The notes: a model not told the origin generated them from the letters alone. DNA of 16,602 nucleotides from Dunaliella salina (GCA_002284615.2 MU070180.1:112997-129598); one strand, 5' to 3'; counted from the stretch's first letter, positions 1 through 8,260 are shown. Made by a program: numbers and translations.

Positions 1-40
1 AAAAACGATACATTTAGATCCCTGAGGTTGAGCGCTATTG

Positions 41-86
<46 letters not shown>

Positions 87-745
87 CAATCAATATATAT
101 ACAATCAATATGTATACACCAATCAATATATATACATGGGTCCAATGGAAGTGGGTCAGGATGGAAGGTGGTTGAAAGGGATTTCTAGTTTTTGGGACCC
201 CCCCACAAGAACTTTTTTGAAGCACTTCTACAGGATCTAAAAACATCATTGGGCTCTGAGCTCAAGAATCATTGATTGGCACCCTCTTTGAGCAACTGGG
301 TAAAAGAGGGGGAGGGTGTGCGTGGCTGGAAGTCAGTGCCATGCGTGCGAGGGTGTGGGCGGCAGGGGGTGCATGAGCAAACATGCGGCAAACCAAGTTA
401 AACTTCCAGGATAGTGATGATGTATGATATGTAATTGCATGATAAAGTTGGGAGGGTAGATCATGGACTTTCAAGCCAGTTGTAGGTGCCTGGAAGGGCA
501 GGTGTGCACAGGCGTCCGCTGCTCAGTTTTGGACCCATGAGTTAATGGCCAAAAAGATGTAGGCCATAACTCCGCTACAACTCAATTTTTCATTGTGCTG
601 AGCATGCAGATAAATGGGGTTTTCAAAGAGGAGCAGATTGGTACCTTTTTTACATGTAATGAGGCACTGAAAGGGGGTTGGTGGGTCAGGGGGTCCCATC
701 CAAAAAATTTTCTTGGTGTCCACAGCTTTTCTTTTGCCCTCCTGC
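1..745 (+). repeat. DR1 dispersed repeat, copy A
   Basis: Copy of a repeat family seen at least six times here. Diagnostic blocks: a tatata tract then gggtcc; ttttgggaccccccc; cacttctacagga; gagctcaagaa...attggcaccctctttg; gtcagtgccatgc then agggtgtggg; cttccaggatagtgatgatgtatgat; caagccagttgtaggtgcctgg; cataactccgctac; gcagattggtacc. In this copy the TA tract has expanded into a microsatellite. The left edge is cut by the window. Confidence 0.8.
42..93 (+). repeat. (TA)n microsatellite with variant ATAC/CAAT units
   Basis: A nearly pure TA run, followed to about 137 by imperfect repeats of a tatataca/ccaatca unit. It occupies the position where other DR1 copies have only a short tatatata tract. 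Confidence 0.9.
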
Positions 746-1339
746 TGGGGCTACCACCTTCAGTTTTCGAGTTTATTGGTATTTGATAGCTGAGAGGGAG
801 CTAGTCTGCCAGAGAGCCTAGCCAAGCCCACAGAGCGGCACCTGATTGCTTGAAATCTATCAGCATACTTTCAGGTGCGCACTTGCCATGCCCGGAGCCT
901 GGTGTGGCCCGTATGAAAAAACCAAAGTTCTGACTGAAGAATTCCAGCTTGCTGCTGAACCAACAGGATATCTCGCCTTCGTTCTATGGTGTCATGGGCA
1001 AAGTGAGATGGAGGTGGATGCACAGACATCTTCACACACAACATGAAGCAGGACCGTCACCCCTGCCTTGGTGCTTTGGGTGAGAGAGCTCCTGGTATAT
1101 GGCCTGTCTGTGATTGTTCTGGAGCAAGTGAGCCTGTGAGCAATGATAGGAGTAGCTCGCATGGCCTGCACTCAGCTGTCCATGCAAGCTAGCATGAAGA
1201 AGGCATGCTTTGCTGTAGAAAGGCCCTGTTGCTGCCTCAGGATTTGCAACAAATCATCATCATCAATGTCACCTCTGTGCCAATATGTGACTGACCTCGT
1301 CAATTTGCCAGCATTACTTGCGACGCCTCTTTTGCTTGC
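746..1339. other. unassigned segment between DR1 copies, inside or beyond PARN intron 3
   Basis: No repeat family recognised. On the minus strand several short open stretches look protein-like: G-D-I-D-D-D-D-L-L-Q-I-L-R at about 1275-1235, R-Q-A-I-Y-Q-E-L at about 1110-1085, and E-R-R-R-D-I-L-L-V-Q-Q-Q at about 985-945. They could be further PARN exons, but I could not connect them by splice sites and phase. Confidence 0.25.
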
Positions 1340-1735
1340 TGAAATGAGTCAAAAGGGGGGCCTAGTGTGCATGACTCTGAGTCAGTGCCACATGCAAATG
1401 GTTGTGAGTTGCAAAGGTTCAGACGGCAATTGAGCAGCTGGTTATCCAAAACTGTCAGGAAACTTCCAGGATGAAATCAACATACAATGTATGACTGCAT
1501 GGTGACGTTTGCAGAGCAGTTTGTGGACTTACAAACTTGGCAGGCACACATGAGCCTCCGCTGCTCAGTTTTTGCGCCATTACTTTGACGCTACTATTTT
1601 TCATTGTGCTGGGTATGTACGCACATGGATGGAGAATTTGAAGAGGAGCAGGTTAGTGCTCTTATTGTCTAGGCATGGGTACTCGAAAGAGGGTTTTGGC
1701 AGACACGGGGGATATGGGGAAATAATTGATATCAC
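1340..1735 (+). repeat. DR1 dispersed repeat, copy F (5'-truncated, diverged)
   Basis: Starts at the tcaaaaggggggcc block and keeps the gtgtgcatgactctg, cttccaggatga, tatgactgcatggtga, ctccgctgctcagttttt and gaggagcagg blocks in DR1 order. It is closest to the second unit of the 14-15 kb dimer (14690-15115). Lies in PARN intron 3, in the opposite orientation to the gene. Confidence 0.7.
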
Positions 1736-1823
1736 GTCCACTTTTTTTAACCCTCATGGCTGCAAGCAAATTTTCATTTGATCCACTCTCATAACATGCT
1801 TCCCTACATTTCCACCAGCTCAC

Positions 1824-1884
1824 CTGTCCTGCATGTCATCCAGGGGGTTGGCATGGCACGAGTCCATGAACAAACCAGTCATTT
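1824..1884 (-). CDS. PARN: PARN exon 3 (E-M-T-G-L motif)
   Basis: 61 nt between acceptor aatgcag and donor ag|gtgagc. The first two bases complete Glu of E-M-T-G-L-F, and the exon ends L-D-D-M-Q-D-R, with Arg split by intron 3. It was found by predicting the sequence that should follow exon 2, which makes the gene model strong. Confidence 0.88.
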
Positions 1885-2558
1885 CTGCATTCAAACAAAT
1901 GGTACAGCTCTGGTCCTCCCTTGTATTTGTTGTCATTCTAAGTGTGATGAGAGGACCTGTTTTACAATGGACTCTTGTTCATTTGTAAAGCATTGCACAA
2001 GCTATAATGCTAGGACATGAGCAAAAATCAAGGAGGGTGCAATCATCATTTCTGCGTAAATCAATTGATTCCATTCATGATGAAACTAGGTGGCAACCAT
2101 GCCTGTGCCTGACTGATGGTCTGTTGAGGTCCATGCACAGTTAGTTGCAAAGCATAGACCCACCTAAGTCAAAGGAATAGAAGTTGCATTCCTGGAGAGC
2201 CTGGCGGATAGCTGGTAGCTTGTCTGAAAAGTTCGCCCGGGTCACGTCATGGTCATAGTCTAAAGCCTGGGCGCTGCTGGCCATCCTTTTTGTCCAAAGC
2301 CGTGAGCAGAATGTTTTTTGCTAGACAGACAGACACACAGACAGAGAAAACACGCAGTGAAAACAGGAGCGGTAAAACAGGTGCAGAAACAAAGTGAGTG
2401 AGCATCAACAATGTGCTGTACAGACATGGACATGGTACTACCAAGAGAGAGCAACTTACAGATGCCAGACCAAGATGAACAGCCTTCCTGCACGATGCTG
2501 CCAGCGGTGAGACAGTGGGTGTCTGCAGGTTTGTGCTCCTTAGGCAAAATAAACGCAT
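1824..2558 (-). CDS. PARN: PARN-type poly(A)-specific ribonuclease, 5' part (exons 1-3)
   Basis: PARN is a DEDD-family 3'-5' exonuclease that shortens poly(A) tails; the plant homologue AHG2 acts on mitochondrial mRNA. The minus-strand exons are 2460-2558, 2164-2320 and 1824-1884 (33 codons; 52 codons plus 1 nt; 61 nt). Introns start gtaagt, gtgggt and gtgagc and the acceptors are tctag and tgcag; all phases join. The start is the ATG at 2558-2556. Residues 1-45 are rich in Arg, Ser, Leu and Ala with almost no acidic residues, like a mitochondrial presequence; a second Met is residue 46. Then come V-T-R-x-N-F, L-P-A-I-R and F-Y-S-F-D-L-E-M-T-G-L, whose D84 and E86 match the first catalytic pair of the family, followed by L-D-D-M-Q-D-R. 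The motif is split across intron 2. Family members have about 600-700 residues, so only the first ~106 are seen. Exon 4 was not found; intron 3 may run past the left edge. Confidence 0.85.
2164..2320 (-). CDS. PARN: PARN exon 2 (start of CAF1-type nuclease domain)
   Basis: 157 nt after a long pyrimidine-rich acceptor (gtctgtctgtctag). It encodes V-T-R-x-N-F through F-Y-S-F-D-L and ends with one base of the catalytic Glu codon at donor gtgggt. An internal ATG at 2284-2282 (M-A-S-S-A-Q) could start a form without the presequence. Confidence 0.85.
2460..2558 (-). CDS. PARN: PARN exon 1 (putative mitochondrial presequence)
   Basis: 33 codons from ATG, ending in phase 0 at a strong donor (T|gtaagt). 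The peptide M-R-L-F-C-L-R-S-T-N begins a basic, Ser/Leu-rich stretch that suits organelle import. The open frame continues into exon 2 only if the 139 bp intron 2321-2459 is removed. Confidence 0.7.
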
Positions 2559-2821
2559 CTATCTAGGCAACACACACCACTATCATGCACTTTCATGAAC
2601 ATTTAAATGTTAGCAAACATCTTCAAGGATACAAATATAACTGTAAGGATGCAAGCGCACACTGCAGTCTTTCTGACCTAACAAGAGAAGTGTGAGTGCC
2701 ACGCACGCTTGCGTGCTCACTCCCAATATTATAAATTGTTTCCAACAATCGATCAAGGGGTGGAAAGAAGCCCTAGAAAATCTAAGAGGAACCGAGCCTT
2801 CGACATTTTACAGGTGCACAC
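2559..2821. promoter_or_regulatory. divergent PARN / CFAP144 intergenic (bidirectional promoter)
   Basis: Only 263 bp separate the two start codons, so both 5' UTRs and promoters must lie here or the genes share one bidirectional promoter. On the plus strand there is an inverted CCAAT-type element context (cccaat at 2722-2727) next to an AT-rich TATA-like stretch at about 2726-2738. An imperfect inverted repeat with arms gagtg/cactc and cacgc/gcgtg lies at 2694-2722. No clear RFX X-box was seen. The promoter role is inferred from gene layout. Confidence 0.5.
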
Positions 2822-2885
2822 ATGGCTCATCTCTCAAACAGCAACCTGGATGCAGTAGCCAAGAACAGCATTTGGGCAGAGCATG
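2822..2885 (+). CDS. CFAP144: CFAP144 exon 1
   Basis: 21 codons plus 1 nt from ATG (context cacacATGG, G at +4) to donor atg|gtaagt. It contains the N-x-I-W-x-E-H part of the N-terminal family motif. An upstream start at 2692 would give a longer frame, but it runs through non-family sequence and stops just after the donor. Confidence 0.8.
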
Positions 2886-3230
2886 GTAAGTGGGAGAAGG
2901 GGGCCATCACATGAGAATGAAGCATGTCGTTCCCTCCCCTGACTTCTCCACACGGTGGCCCTTTTTGATGACACGCAGTCAAAAAGGAGAACAAGGCCAT
3001 CAAGCTGGGCGAGACCTTTTCCATACGCAACCCAGAGAGCAGTGAGTGGCTGCTACTAGGGAGCTCATCTCATTGTGGGATAACCCTTTCCACTTGCATG
3101 ACTGAGGTGTGGAGGAGCTCGCTAAGGCAGACTTTTCCATTTATGCATCGACCTGTTGCAAACAGCCTGTTTTTTGCAATTCAGAAGTAGACCATGCTTG
3201 CAAACAAGTCCACATGCATGTGCATGTGCG

Positions 3231-3273
<43 letters not shown>

Positions 3274-5063
3274 ACGCGCGCACGTGCGCATGCAAAAAAA
3301 TTGTGACACGCATGGGCGCAGAAAAGCATGCCCAATTGGCCATGCACTCATGTTGCAATTGTGTGACCGCCCTGGAAAATTGCAAGAGGAAGTGCAAATG
3401 TGAACATGTTTTTCTATTAACACCTTTGAAGGAATGAATTGAAGTCTAAAGAAATATGTTGTGTTTCTTGTGCTTGTGAGGAAAAAGTGTGCCTGCTTGA
3501 CGAGGAAACGGAGTCATCCTTGCTACCACTCATCTTCGATTCACAGTGGTGATATTGCCCGAGAAGCCAAACCGCACAAGGCCAGCCCAAAGTCCGAGCA
3601 AAGACAGTGTGGATGCAGCTTCCACTCTACTGCTAGACATGAGTTATTTGAAGGTGGGCTTGTCTTGCAACCACCTCTTCAGAACTTGTTTCTGTTATTT
3701 TTGCTTGCTATAAGGTTGCTTTTCCAAAAATGTGATTGAGTACAAAGAACACACATCCATCAAAGGCCATTCTGTTGGATAAAATATTTTGTGTGGCAGG
3801 GACCATCGCCTTTTATGTCAGCCGAGGATAACACGTCAAGTGGTCTTCACTGTGATTTTCATGCACGTGCTTGATGACAGGACACTACCTTACAGCATCA
3901 ATAAACAATCCTGCCAGCCACCCACCTTGAACAGACCTTTGGTATGTTGCCAACTTTGATTCAAAACAATAACAAGCAATACCTCTTCAACATGAGCTAT
4001 TTTTTTGTGAACAGGCTGGCGGTCGCTTGTTTGCACCAGGGTCCTTCTGTTTCTGTAACCTGCACAAGGCATCATCTGCATTCCTGTCCCTGTCAGTAGC
4101 ACCTGCCCTTGAGTAAGCTCTGCTCATCTGTTGGAGCAGCCTCAACCAGTAAACACGGGACAGCTTCTAATGTACTCAGGTTGAACAATTTTTTTTTCAA
4201 AATCTTCCTTCAGATTCTGATCTCCATGACAATACGAACTTGCTTTCCTATCCGTAATCACGTGTGAGCGCTTCTGTCCATTTCTACAGTTTTAAGCTTC
4301 TTTTACAAAATGTTCATTGCAGGAGACTGAAAAGAACCCCACTGAGCGCCTGGCTCTTCCTGTCACTGCAAATATGGAGTATGGCTTTTTCTCCAAGCCT
4401 TTGAATCCGACCAATCCAATGTTTGACTACAAGACTCGGACCTGTGATGTGACCAAGTATGCCAACAGTTTTGTGAACAACACAGGGAGCAGGTGGGTGG
4501 TAGAACTCTTTTGTTGCTAATCCTTCAGCCATCCAGGGAACCTCTACTCATACCATGTGGCTTTGTTTGAGGGCAGGAGGGTAGAACAAATTTTTCCAAG
4601 GACGGCATGTGTAAATTTTGCCCTGGCCCCCCCCCCCCCCCAAACCCCCCCTTCCAGTGCCTGGATCCGGACACCAAGGGTACCAATCTGCTCCTCTTTC
4701 AAATAGCTATCAACCTGCATACTCAGCGCAATGAAATATTGATACGCAGCAGAGTTATGGGGCAAAAACTGAGGAGCTGACGCCCATGCATATTTGCCCT
4801 ACCAGGCAACCAGAACTGGCATATGAGTCCACAAATTGCCCTCCTGGTTTCAGCAAGTAGGAGCACATCATACATGGTCACTATCCTGGGAGTTTGGATT
4901 GATTTGCTGCGTGTTTGACTCCACACCCCTTGCTGCTCAGACCCTTGCGCGCTTGGCACTGCACTCCCAGCCATGCACACAGACCCCCCCTTTTACTCAA
5001 TTTGCACAAACAGGGTGCCAATCAGCTCCCACTTATCCTACACCTCTTAAGTTATTTCACAAA

Positions 5064-5105
<42 letters not shown>

Positions 5106-5127
5106 GTTTTTTCCAGGCCCGTTCCCC

Positions 5128-5162
<35 letters not shown>

Positions 5163-5170
5163 TGGGAATT

Positions 5171-5206
<36 letters not shown>

Positions 5207-8200
5207 TGAGGCATTTGGTTCGGTTTCCCCCACAGCTCTTGAGCTCAGGAATCCGATGACATACTTGTAATTTTGTAGAAGTGCCTCAGTAAAAGGAGGG
5301 GGGGTCCCAAAAACTCCAACCCCCCCCTCCCCCCCTCCCCCCCCCGACCCTCTCCGATCGGACCCATATATATATACCAATCGATAGCTCTCGAGCTCAG
5401 TTTTCCGATTGTGCAGTTTTTTTTTGGATTGACAGTTGCCGTCCAAAAGTTACACGAACTCTACCCTCCTGTTGAGGGCATCAAATAGTGTGATACATCG
5501 CAACTCCAAACCGCAAAGTCCATTTTTGTAAGTGTTCCTGAGTTTGAAGTACCGCAGGGACGCCTGACCTCTTTCCACCCTAAAATTGTTTAAAATGGGA
5601 TTTTTCTTTAGCGCAAACTTTTTGGCAGCCAAGCAGATTGTATTTTCTTTTGCAACCTCATTGAACATCCCTCTTGCGAGTCTGAGCCTTTTTCTTCCCT
5701 CTTGTGCATCCTCTATGCGCACTCCTTGGCAGCTGAGAGGCAAATCAGTGCCATGCAGGGATGGGTCATACGTGAGTACGCGTATTTTCACATATCAGTA
5801 AAATTGATCAAAAAGCGCGTATCATAAATAATGGCTTTTTGCTGCGTCAGAAAATACGTAGGTAAATCGCTTCGACAAACCCTGTGAGACCATCGACAGA
5901 CCTTCGAGAGACCTTCAAGAGACCTTTAAGTGACCCTCAGAGAGAGCTGCTGCGCACTTCAACACCCATGACCCTTACTTTTTTGGCATGTGTAAGTGTT
6001 TGTGGGCCTCGGGGGATGTGTGGGGGTGGTTGAGGGGTAGTTGGGACCCCCCCTCAATCCCTCCCACCAAAACTCTCCCGGCCATTTTTGGCCCTCCCAT
6101 TTCACGTATATACACGACATGCGCGTATTTTGCACGTATGTACGCATACCGTTAAGCCCAAACTCGCGTATGACCCAACCCTGGTGCCATGCACCTCTTC
6201 TGCTTTTACCCCTCATGATACACCTATGTAAGGGTCTTACAATGAAACTTCAGCGCCCATGCATCCCATTCCACAACTTTATGCGGTGAAAATATCCAGC
6301 CATTTGCTGTGAAATGCTTTCCTTCCCCCATTTCTCATCCTTACTTCTGTCCCTGTCTCTCTTCCCAACCTATCTCTTGCACAAATCCGTCCATCACAAT
6401 CCTCATTTGTATTCACCATTGCGCACCCGTTTTACACCATATCTCAACCATTCATATGTACTTTGTGCAAACACTGTACTTGCATTCAAGCAATTATTTA
6501 AGCAGTTTGCCCTGTTCAAAAAAAATTTACTGAATTACATCAAGAAGCTGCAATATATGATGAGACTCCTGACCTTCATGCACCCTTTACACTTTTGGAT
6601 CTGGAGGTGCCAGAAAGCATAACTTTTGGACGGCACATCTTTATCCCTTCAAAAGCTACATATTCTGAATCCTGAGCCCAAGAGCTATCCCTCAAGAGAT
6701 ATCCATTAGTATGTATATGAGTCTAATCGGAGGGGTTTGGGAGTGGTGGGTGGTTAGGCAGGGGCCTGACTGTTTGGGACGCCTTCTCCAGAATTTTTAA
6801 AGGCACTTCTACAGAATTTCAAGAACATTGTCGGATTCCTGACCTCAAAAACTGCTGATTGGCATCCTCTGGGGCAAATTGGGTGAAGGGGGGGGGGGGG
6901 GGGGGGGGGCTTGGGTCAGTGCCATGCACGCAAGGGTGTAGGCCGCATGGTGTATGAAGTTTGTCTTGCAGCAATTCATTTCAAATTTCCATGACAGTGA
7001 CAAGGTATATTATATTATTGCATAATGAAGTCAGGAGGGAAGTCTGTGGACTTGCAAGCCAGTTGTAGTTGCCTGGAAGGGCAGGTCTGCATGGGTGTCA
7101 GCTGTGCAGCTTTTGCCCCATAACTCTGCTGCTGCTGAAGCTCACTTTTTAAATGCACTGAGTATGCAGATGGATGAAAGAATTAAAGTGGAGCAGATTG
7201 GTACCCTTCTTGTCTAAATTGGGGCACAGGAAAGGCTTTTTTGCCGGTGGGTTAGGGTGGCCCAGCCCAAAATTTACATGCCTTCCGACAAATTTTATTC
7301 TGCCACCTGTTTGGATTAAATTCTTCCAAAGCGCAACCATTGCATATCCTTTGACCGCCCGGCTTGTTTAATAATTCCTTTGCGCACCCTTAATGCACAA
7401 CTTTTTCCGAGCCTAGGCCTTTTTTGCCTTGACGCATACTCCTAACCATGCACCTTGCAGCTACTTGAGGTAATTCAGTGTTGTTTACCCTTCATACGCA
7501 CCCTTGGCAGCTGAGATGCAACTTTCAGCAAAGACTAAATAGGAATTCCTTCTGCAACTCCGTGATGCCTGGCTTGACAACTCACTAGACTTGATCTCCT
7601 TGCAGCCGCAACTTGTGGCTTAACGTGCTTCAGCTACCCTGACCTGGCTTGCGGTTACTGCTTGGATTCAATTGCCTGCTGTTGCACACGAGATACTTGA
7701 TGAGTTTTGTGTTATGCTGTAATGCACTCATTGAGCGCCCCATCTTGGCCATTGACTTTGTTGACTGCGCAACCAACATGCACCCCTTCAATTATTTTTG
7801 AAGCATGACATGATGCTACAAAGAATCAAGGTTTTGTGTGTTGATCATCAATTAACTTATACAAGATTTTGTGTGTTGGTCACCAATTAACTTATACAAG
7901 ATTGAAAAAGTCTTTACATACAAAACAACTAATCATTTTGTGTTGCCTAATTGGCTTGGTTCCAGAACAAGTCATCAATGCAGCTGACAAGCACGTTGGC
8001 AAGCAAGCGTCAAGATGCAAGGCAAACAGCTTGTATCTCGATAGAAACTGTACTCTGCTACATGTTTTCAAAAAGGCTGAACGTTCTTGAAGATATGAGC
8101 ACTCAAGGTGGCTTTCATAAGATGTGAGCACTCAAAAGATATGAGCACAAAGGTTGCTTTCAAAAGAATGGGTGGCATTCTGACCTTCACTGACATGTCT

Positions 8201-8260
8201 CTTCCTGCTATGCAATCTAAATGCAGTCCATTCGCCCGCAATGATGGCATTCCAAAGTAG
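2822..8260 (+). CDS. CFAP144: CFAP144/FAM183-family axonemal microtubule inner protein, complete, 5 exons
   Basis: Exons are 2822-2885, 2979-3041, 3547-3653, 4323-4492 and 8227-8260: 438 nt, 145 residues plus TAG. Introns of 93, 505, 669 and 3734 bp are all GT..AG, and phases 1, 1, 0, 2 join perfectly. The family sits inside axonemal doublet microtubules. Matching features, from my knowledge of FAM183 proteins: K-N-S-I-W-x-E with K-K-E (residues 14-25), F-S-I-R-N-P (35-40), P-E-K-P-N (47-51), [10 protein letters not shown] (96-105), C-D-V-T-K-Y-A (119-125) and a short tail T-G-S-S-P-F-A-R. Length is close to the roughly 130-145 residues usual for the family. The last exon has only 11 codons and was located by its phase and the S-P-F-A-R ending. 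The gene is divergent from PARN and convergent with the 8414-9330 gene. The family call was made by eye, not by a search. Confidence 0.8.
2979..3041 (+). CDS. CFAP144: CFAP144 exon 2
   Basis: 63 nt between acceptor acacgcag and donor agca|gtgagt. It completes V-K-K-E and encodes F-S-I-R-N-P, the conserved Asn-Pro segment. Confidence 0.8.
3211..3294 (+). repeat. 84 bp alternating purine-pyrimidine tract with (TG)n core
   Basis: Every base alternates pyrimidine/purine from 3211 to 3294: CA/TG-rich arms around a pure TG run (about 3234-3272), then a CG-rich end (cacgcgcgcacgtgcgcatgc). It lies in intron 2 of CFAP144, about 170 bp after the donor. Confidence 0.95.
3547..3653 (+). CDS. CFAP144: CFAP144 exon 3
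   Basis: 107 nt between acceptor gattcacag and donor gaag|gtgggc. It encodes P-E-K-P-N-R, a Pro/Ser-rich linker and the helix-like L-L-L-D-M-S-Y-L-K. Confidence 0.78.
4323..4492 (+). CDS. CFAP144: CFAP144 exon 4
   Basis: 170 nt after acceptor cattgcag. It carries the most recognisable part, E-Y-G-F-F-S-K-P-L then C-D-V-T-K-Y-A. The donor is agcag|gtgggt. If unspliced, the frame would stop at 4518-4520 after nine non-family residues, a possible alternative 3' end. Confidence 0.85.
4546..5476 (-). repeat. DR1 dispersed repeat, copy B (interrupted by rDNA fragment)
   Basis: The reverse complement matches copy E1 (13964-14690) almost base for base across long stretches, including ggatcc and the gtgtccg, tgagcagcaaggggtgtggagtc and tatatatatgggtccgatcgg blocks. 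The homopolymer C tracts (4627-4640, about 5283-5345) are the G tracts of E1. A 28S fragment interrupts it at 5024-5232. Lies in CFAP144 intron 4. Confidence 0.9.
5024..5218 (-). pseudogene. 28S (LSU) rRNA gene fragment, 195 bp, inserted in DR1
   Basis: The minus strand reads as a contiguous piece of the conserved large-subunit rRNA region: ccaaatgcctc, ctaattagtgacgcgcatg, tgtccctatctactatctag, gggaaagaagaccctgttga, gacttgactctagtcc-type block and ggtgtaggataagtgggagc. The tail wording (gactctagtccg...ctttgtgaaat...taagaggtgtagg) is closest to plant and green-algal 28S. Several substitutions and a short deletion near 5100-5110 show decay, so it is not functional. The fragment begins about four bases downstream of the classic R2 retrotransposon target site. 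Confidence 0.9.
5477..5589. other. short unassigned flank between DR1 copy B and DR2
   Basis: Non-repetitive within the window except for ggacgcctgacc at about 5560-5571, which recurs at 16258-16269. A minus-strand frame (5791-5450) is open through it, but it crosses the hAT boundary and is incidental. Confidence 0.3.
5590..5755 (+). repeat. DR2 dispersed repeat, left half (interrupted by hAT element)
   Basis: C/T-rich repeat sharing gcgca-aac-ttt, ttttgcaacct, agcctttttcttccctct, tgcatcctc, tatgcgcactccttggcagctgag and a ggcaa-tcagtg end with 7310-7545 and 13190-13400. It continues after the hAT element at 6192. Confidence 0.6.
5748..5755. repeat. hAT target site duplication, left copy
   Basis: gtgccatg, identical to 6184-6191. 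Confidence 0.9.
5756..6183. mobile_element. non-autonomous hAT-type DNA transposon (MITE), 428 bp, complete
   Basis: Ends are 22 bp terminal inverted repeats (5756-5777 and 6162-6183, 20 of 22 matching) beginning CAGGG and continuing TGGGTCATACG. It is flanked by a perfect 8 bp target duplication, gtgccatg, at 5748-5755 and 6184-6191. CAGGG termini with 8 bp duplications are hallmarks of the hAT superfamily. Subterminal cgcgtatttt motifs recur at both ends (about 5778 and 6122), as expected for transposase binding sites. It has no transposase frame, so mobility would need a helper in trans. Confidence 0.9.
5886..5941 (+). repeat. 11 bp tandem repeat inside the hAT element
   Basis: About five imperfect copies of agaccttcgag/agaccttcaag in a row. 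It is internal to the element and does not resemble its termini. Confidence 0.8.
6184..6191. repeat. hAT target site duplication, right copy
   Basis: gtgccatg, identical to 5748-5755; DR2 sequence resumes after it. Confidence 0.9.
6615..7310 (+). repeat. DR1 dispersed repeat, copy C
   Basis: Begins at the cataacttttggacggca block shared with copies B and E1, then the gagcccaagagctat, gtctaatcgga, ggcacttctacaga, gattggcatcctct, cagtgccatgcacgcaaggg, caagccagttgtagttgcctgg, ccataactctgctgc and gagcagattggtaccctt blocks. It includes a G tract of about 22 bases (6888-6909). Lies in CFAP144 intron 4. Confidence 0.85.
7311..7560 (+). repeat. DR2 dispersed repeat, second copy
   Basis: Shares gcgcaaccattgca, ggcttgtttaataattcctttgcgcaccctt, tgcacaactttt, ccatgcaccttgcagct and the ttggcagctgagatgcaa end with the copy at 13190-13400 and the one at 5590. 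Directly follows DR1 copy C. Confidence 0.55.
7832..7901 (+). repeat. 35 bp tandem direct repeat (2 copies)
   Basis: ttttgtgtgttg(a/g)tca(t/c)caattaacttatacaaga appears twice head to tail with two differences. Lies in CFAP144 intron 4. Confidence 0.92.
8086..8165 (+). repeat. short nested direct repeats near the intron 4 acceptor
   Basis: aaga(t)atgagcactcaa occurs three times, and the longer gatatgagcac...aaggttgctttca unit twice with a ~48 bp period. They end about 60 bp before exon 5. Confidence 0.8.
8227..8260 (+). CDS. CFAP144: CFAP144 exon 5 (terminal)
   Basis: 34 nt after acceptor aatgcag. The first base completes Ser; then [10 protein letters not shown] and TAG. Phase and the T-G-S-S-P-F-A-R junction support it. 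A tgtaa at 8360-8364, about 100 bases past the stop, resembles the poly(A) signal of chlorophyte algae; no aataaa was seen nearby. Confidence 0.7.

Larger units (their letters stand above)
4493..8226 (+). other. CFAP144 intron 4, repeat-filled
   Basis: 3734 bp intron, donor gtgggt and acceptor tgcag. It holds DR1 copy B with an rDNA fragment, two DR2 copies, a hAT element inside one of them, DR1 copy C and short direct repeats near its 3' end. The stretch 6300-6610 is C/T-rich without recognised content, and 7560-7830 shows nothing recognisable. Confidence 0.75.

Noticed and set aside
3122..3437. Six overlapping frames of 65-93 codons with poly Cys-Val or His-Thr
   Set aside because: They are products of the TG repeat in all frames.
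4317..4520. Unspliced 67-codon frame over CFAP144 exon 4 as a stand-alone small gene
   Set aside because: It begins inside the intron acceptor at a TTG, and upstream and downstream exons join in phase to make a family-length protein.
4836..5156. 106-codon plus-strand frame (with a similar one at 14415-14176 minus strand)
   Set aside because: It is DR1 repeat sequence, and it runs across the junction into the rDNA fragment; the recurrence reflects shared repeat ancestry, not a conserved protein.
5450..5791. 113-codon minus-strand frame, among the longest in the window
   Set aside because: It crosses the precise edge of the hAT element and DR2, so it cannot be an ancestral gene; no motif recognised.
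5880..5945. CRISPR-like short repeat array
   Set aside because: The 11 bp units are contiguous with no spacers, lie inside a hAT element, and the genome is eukaryotic.
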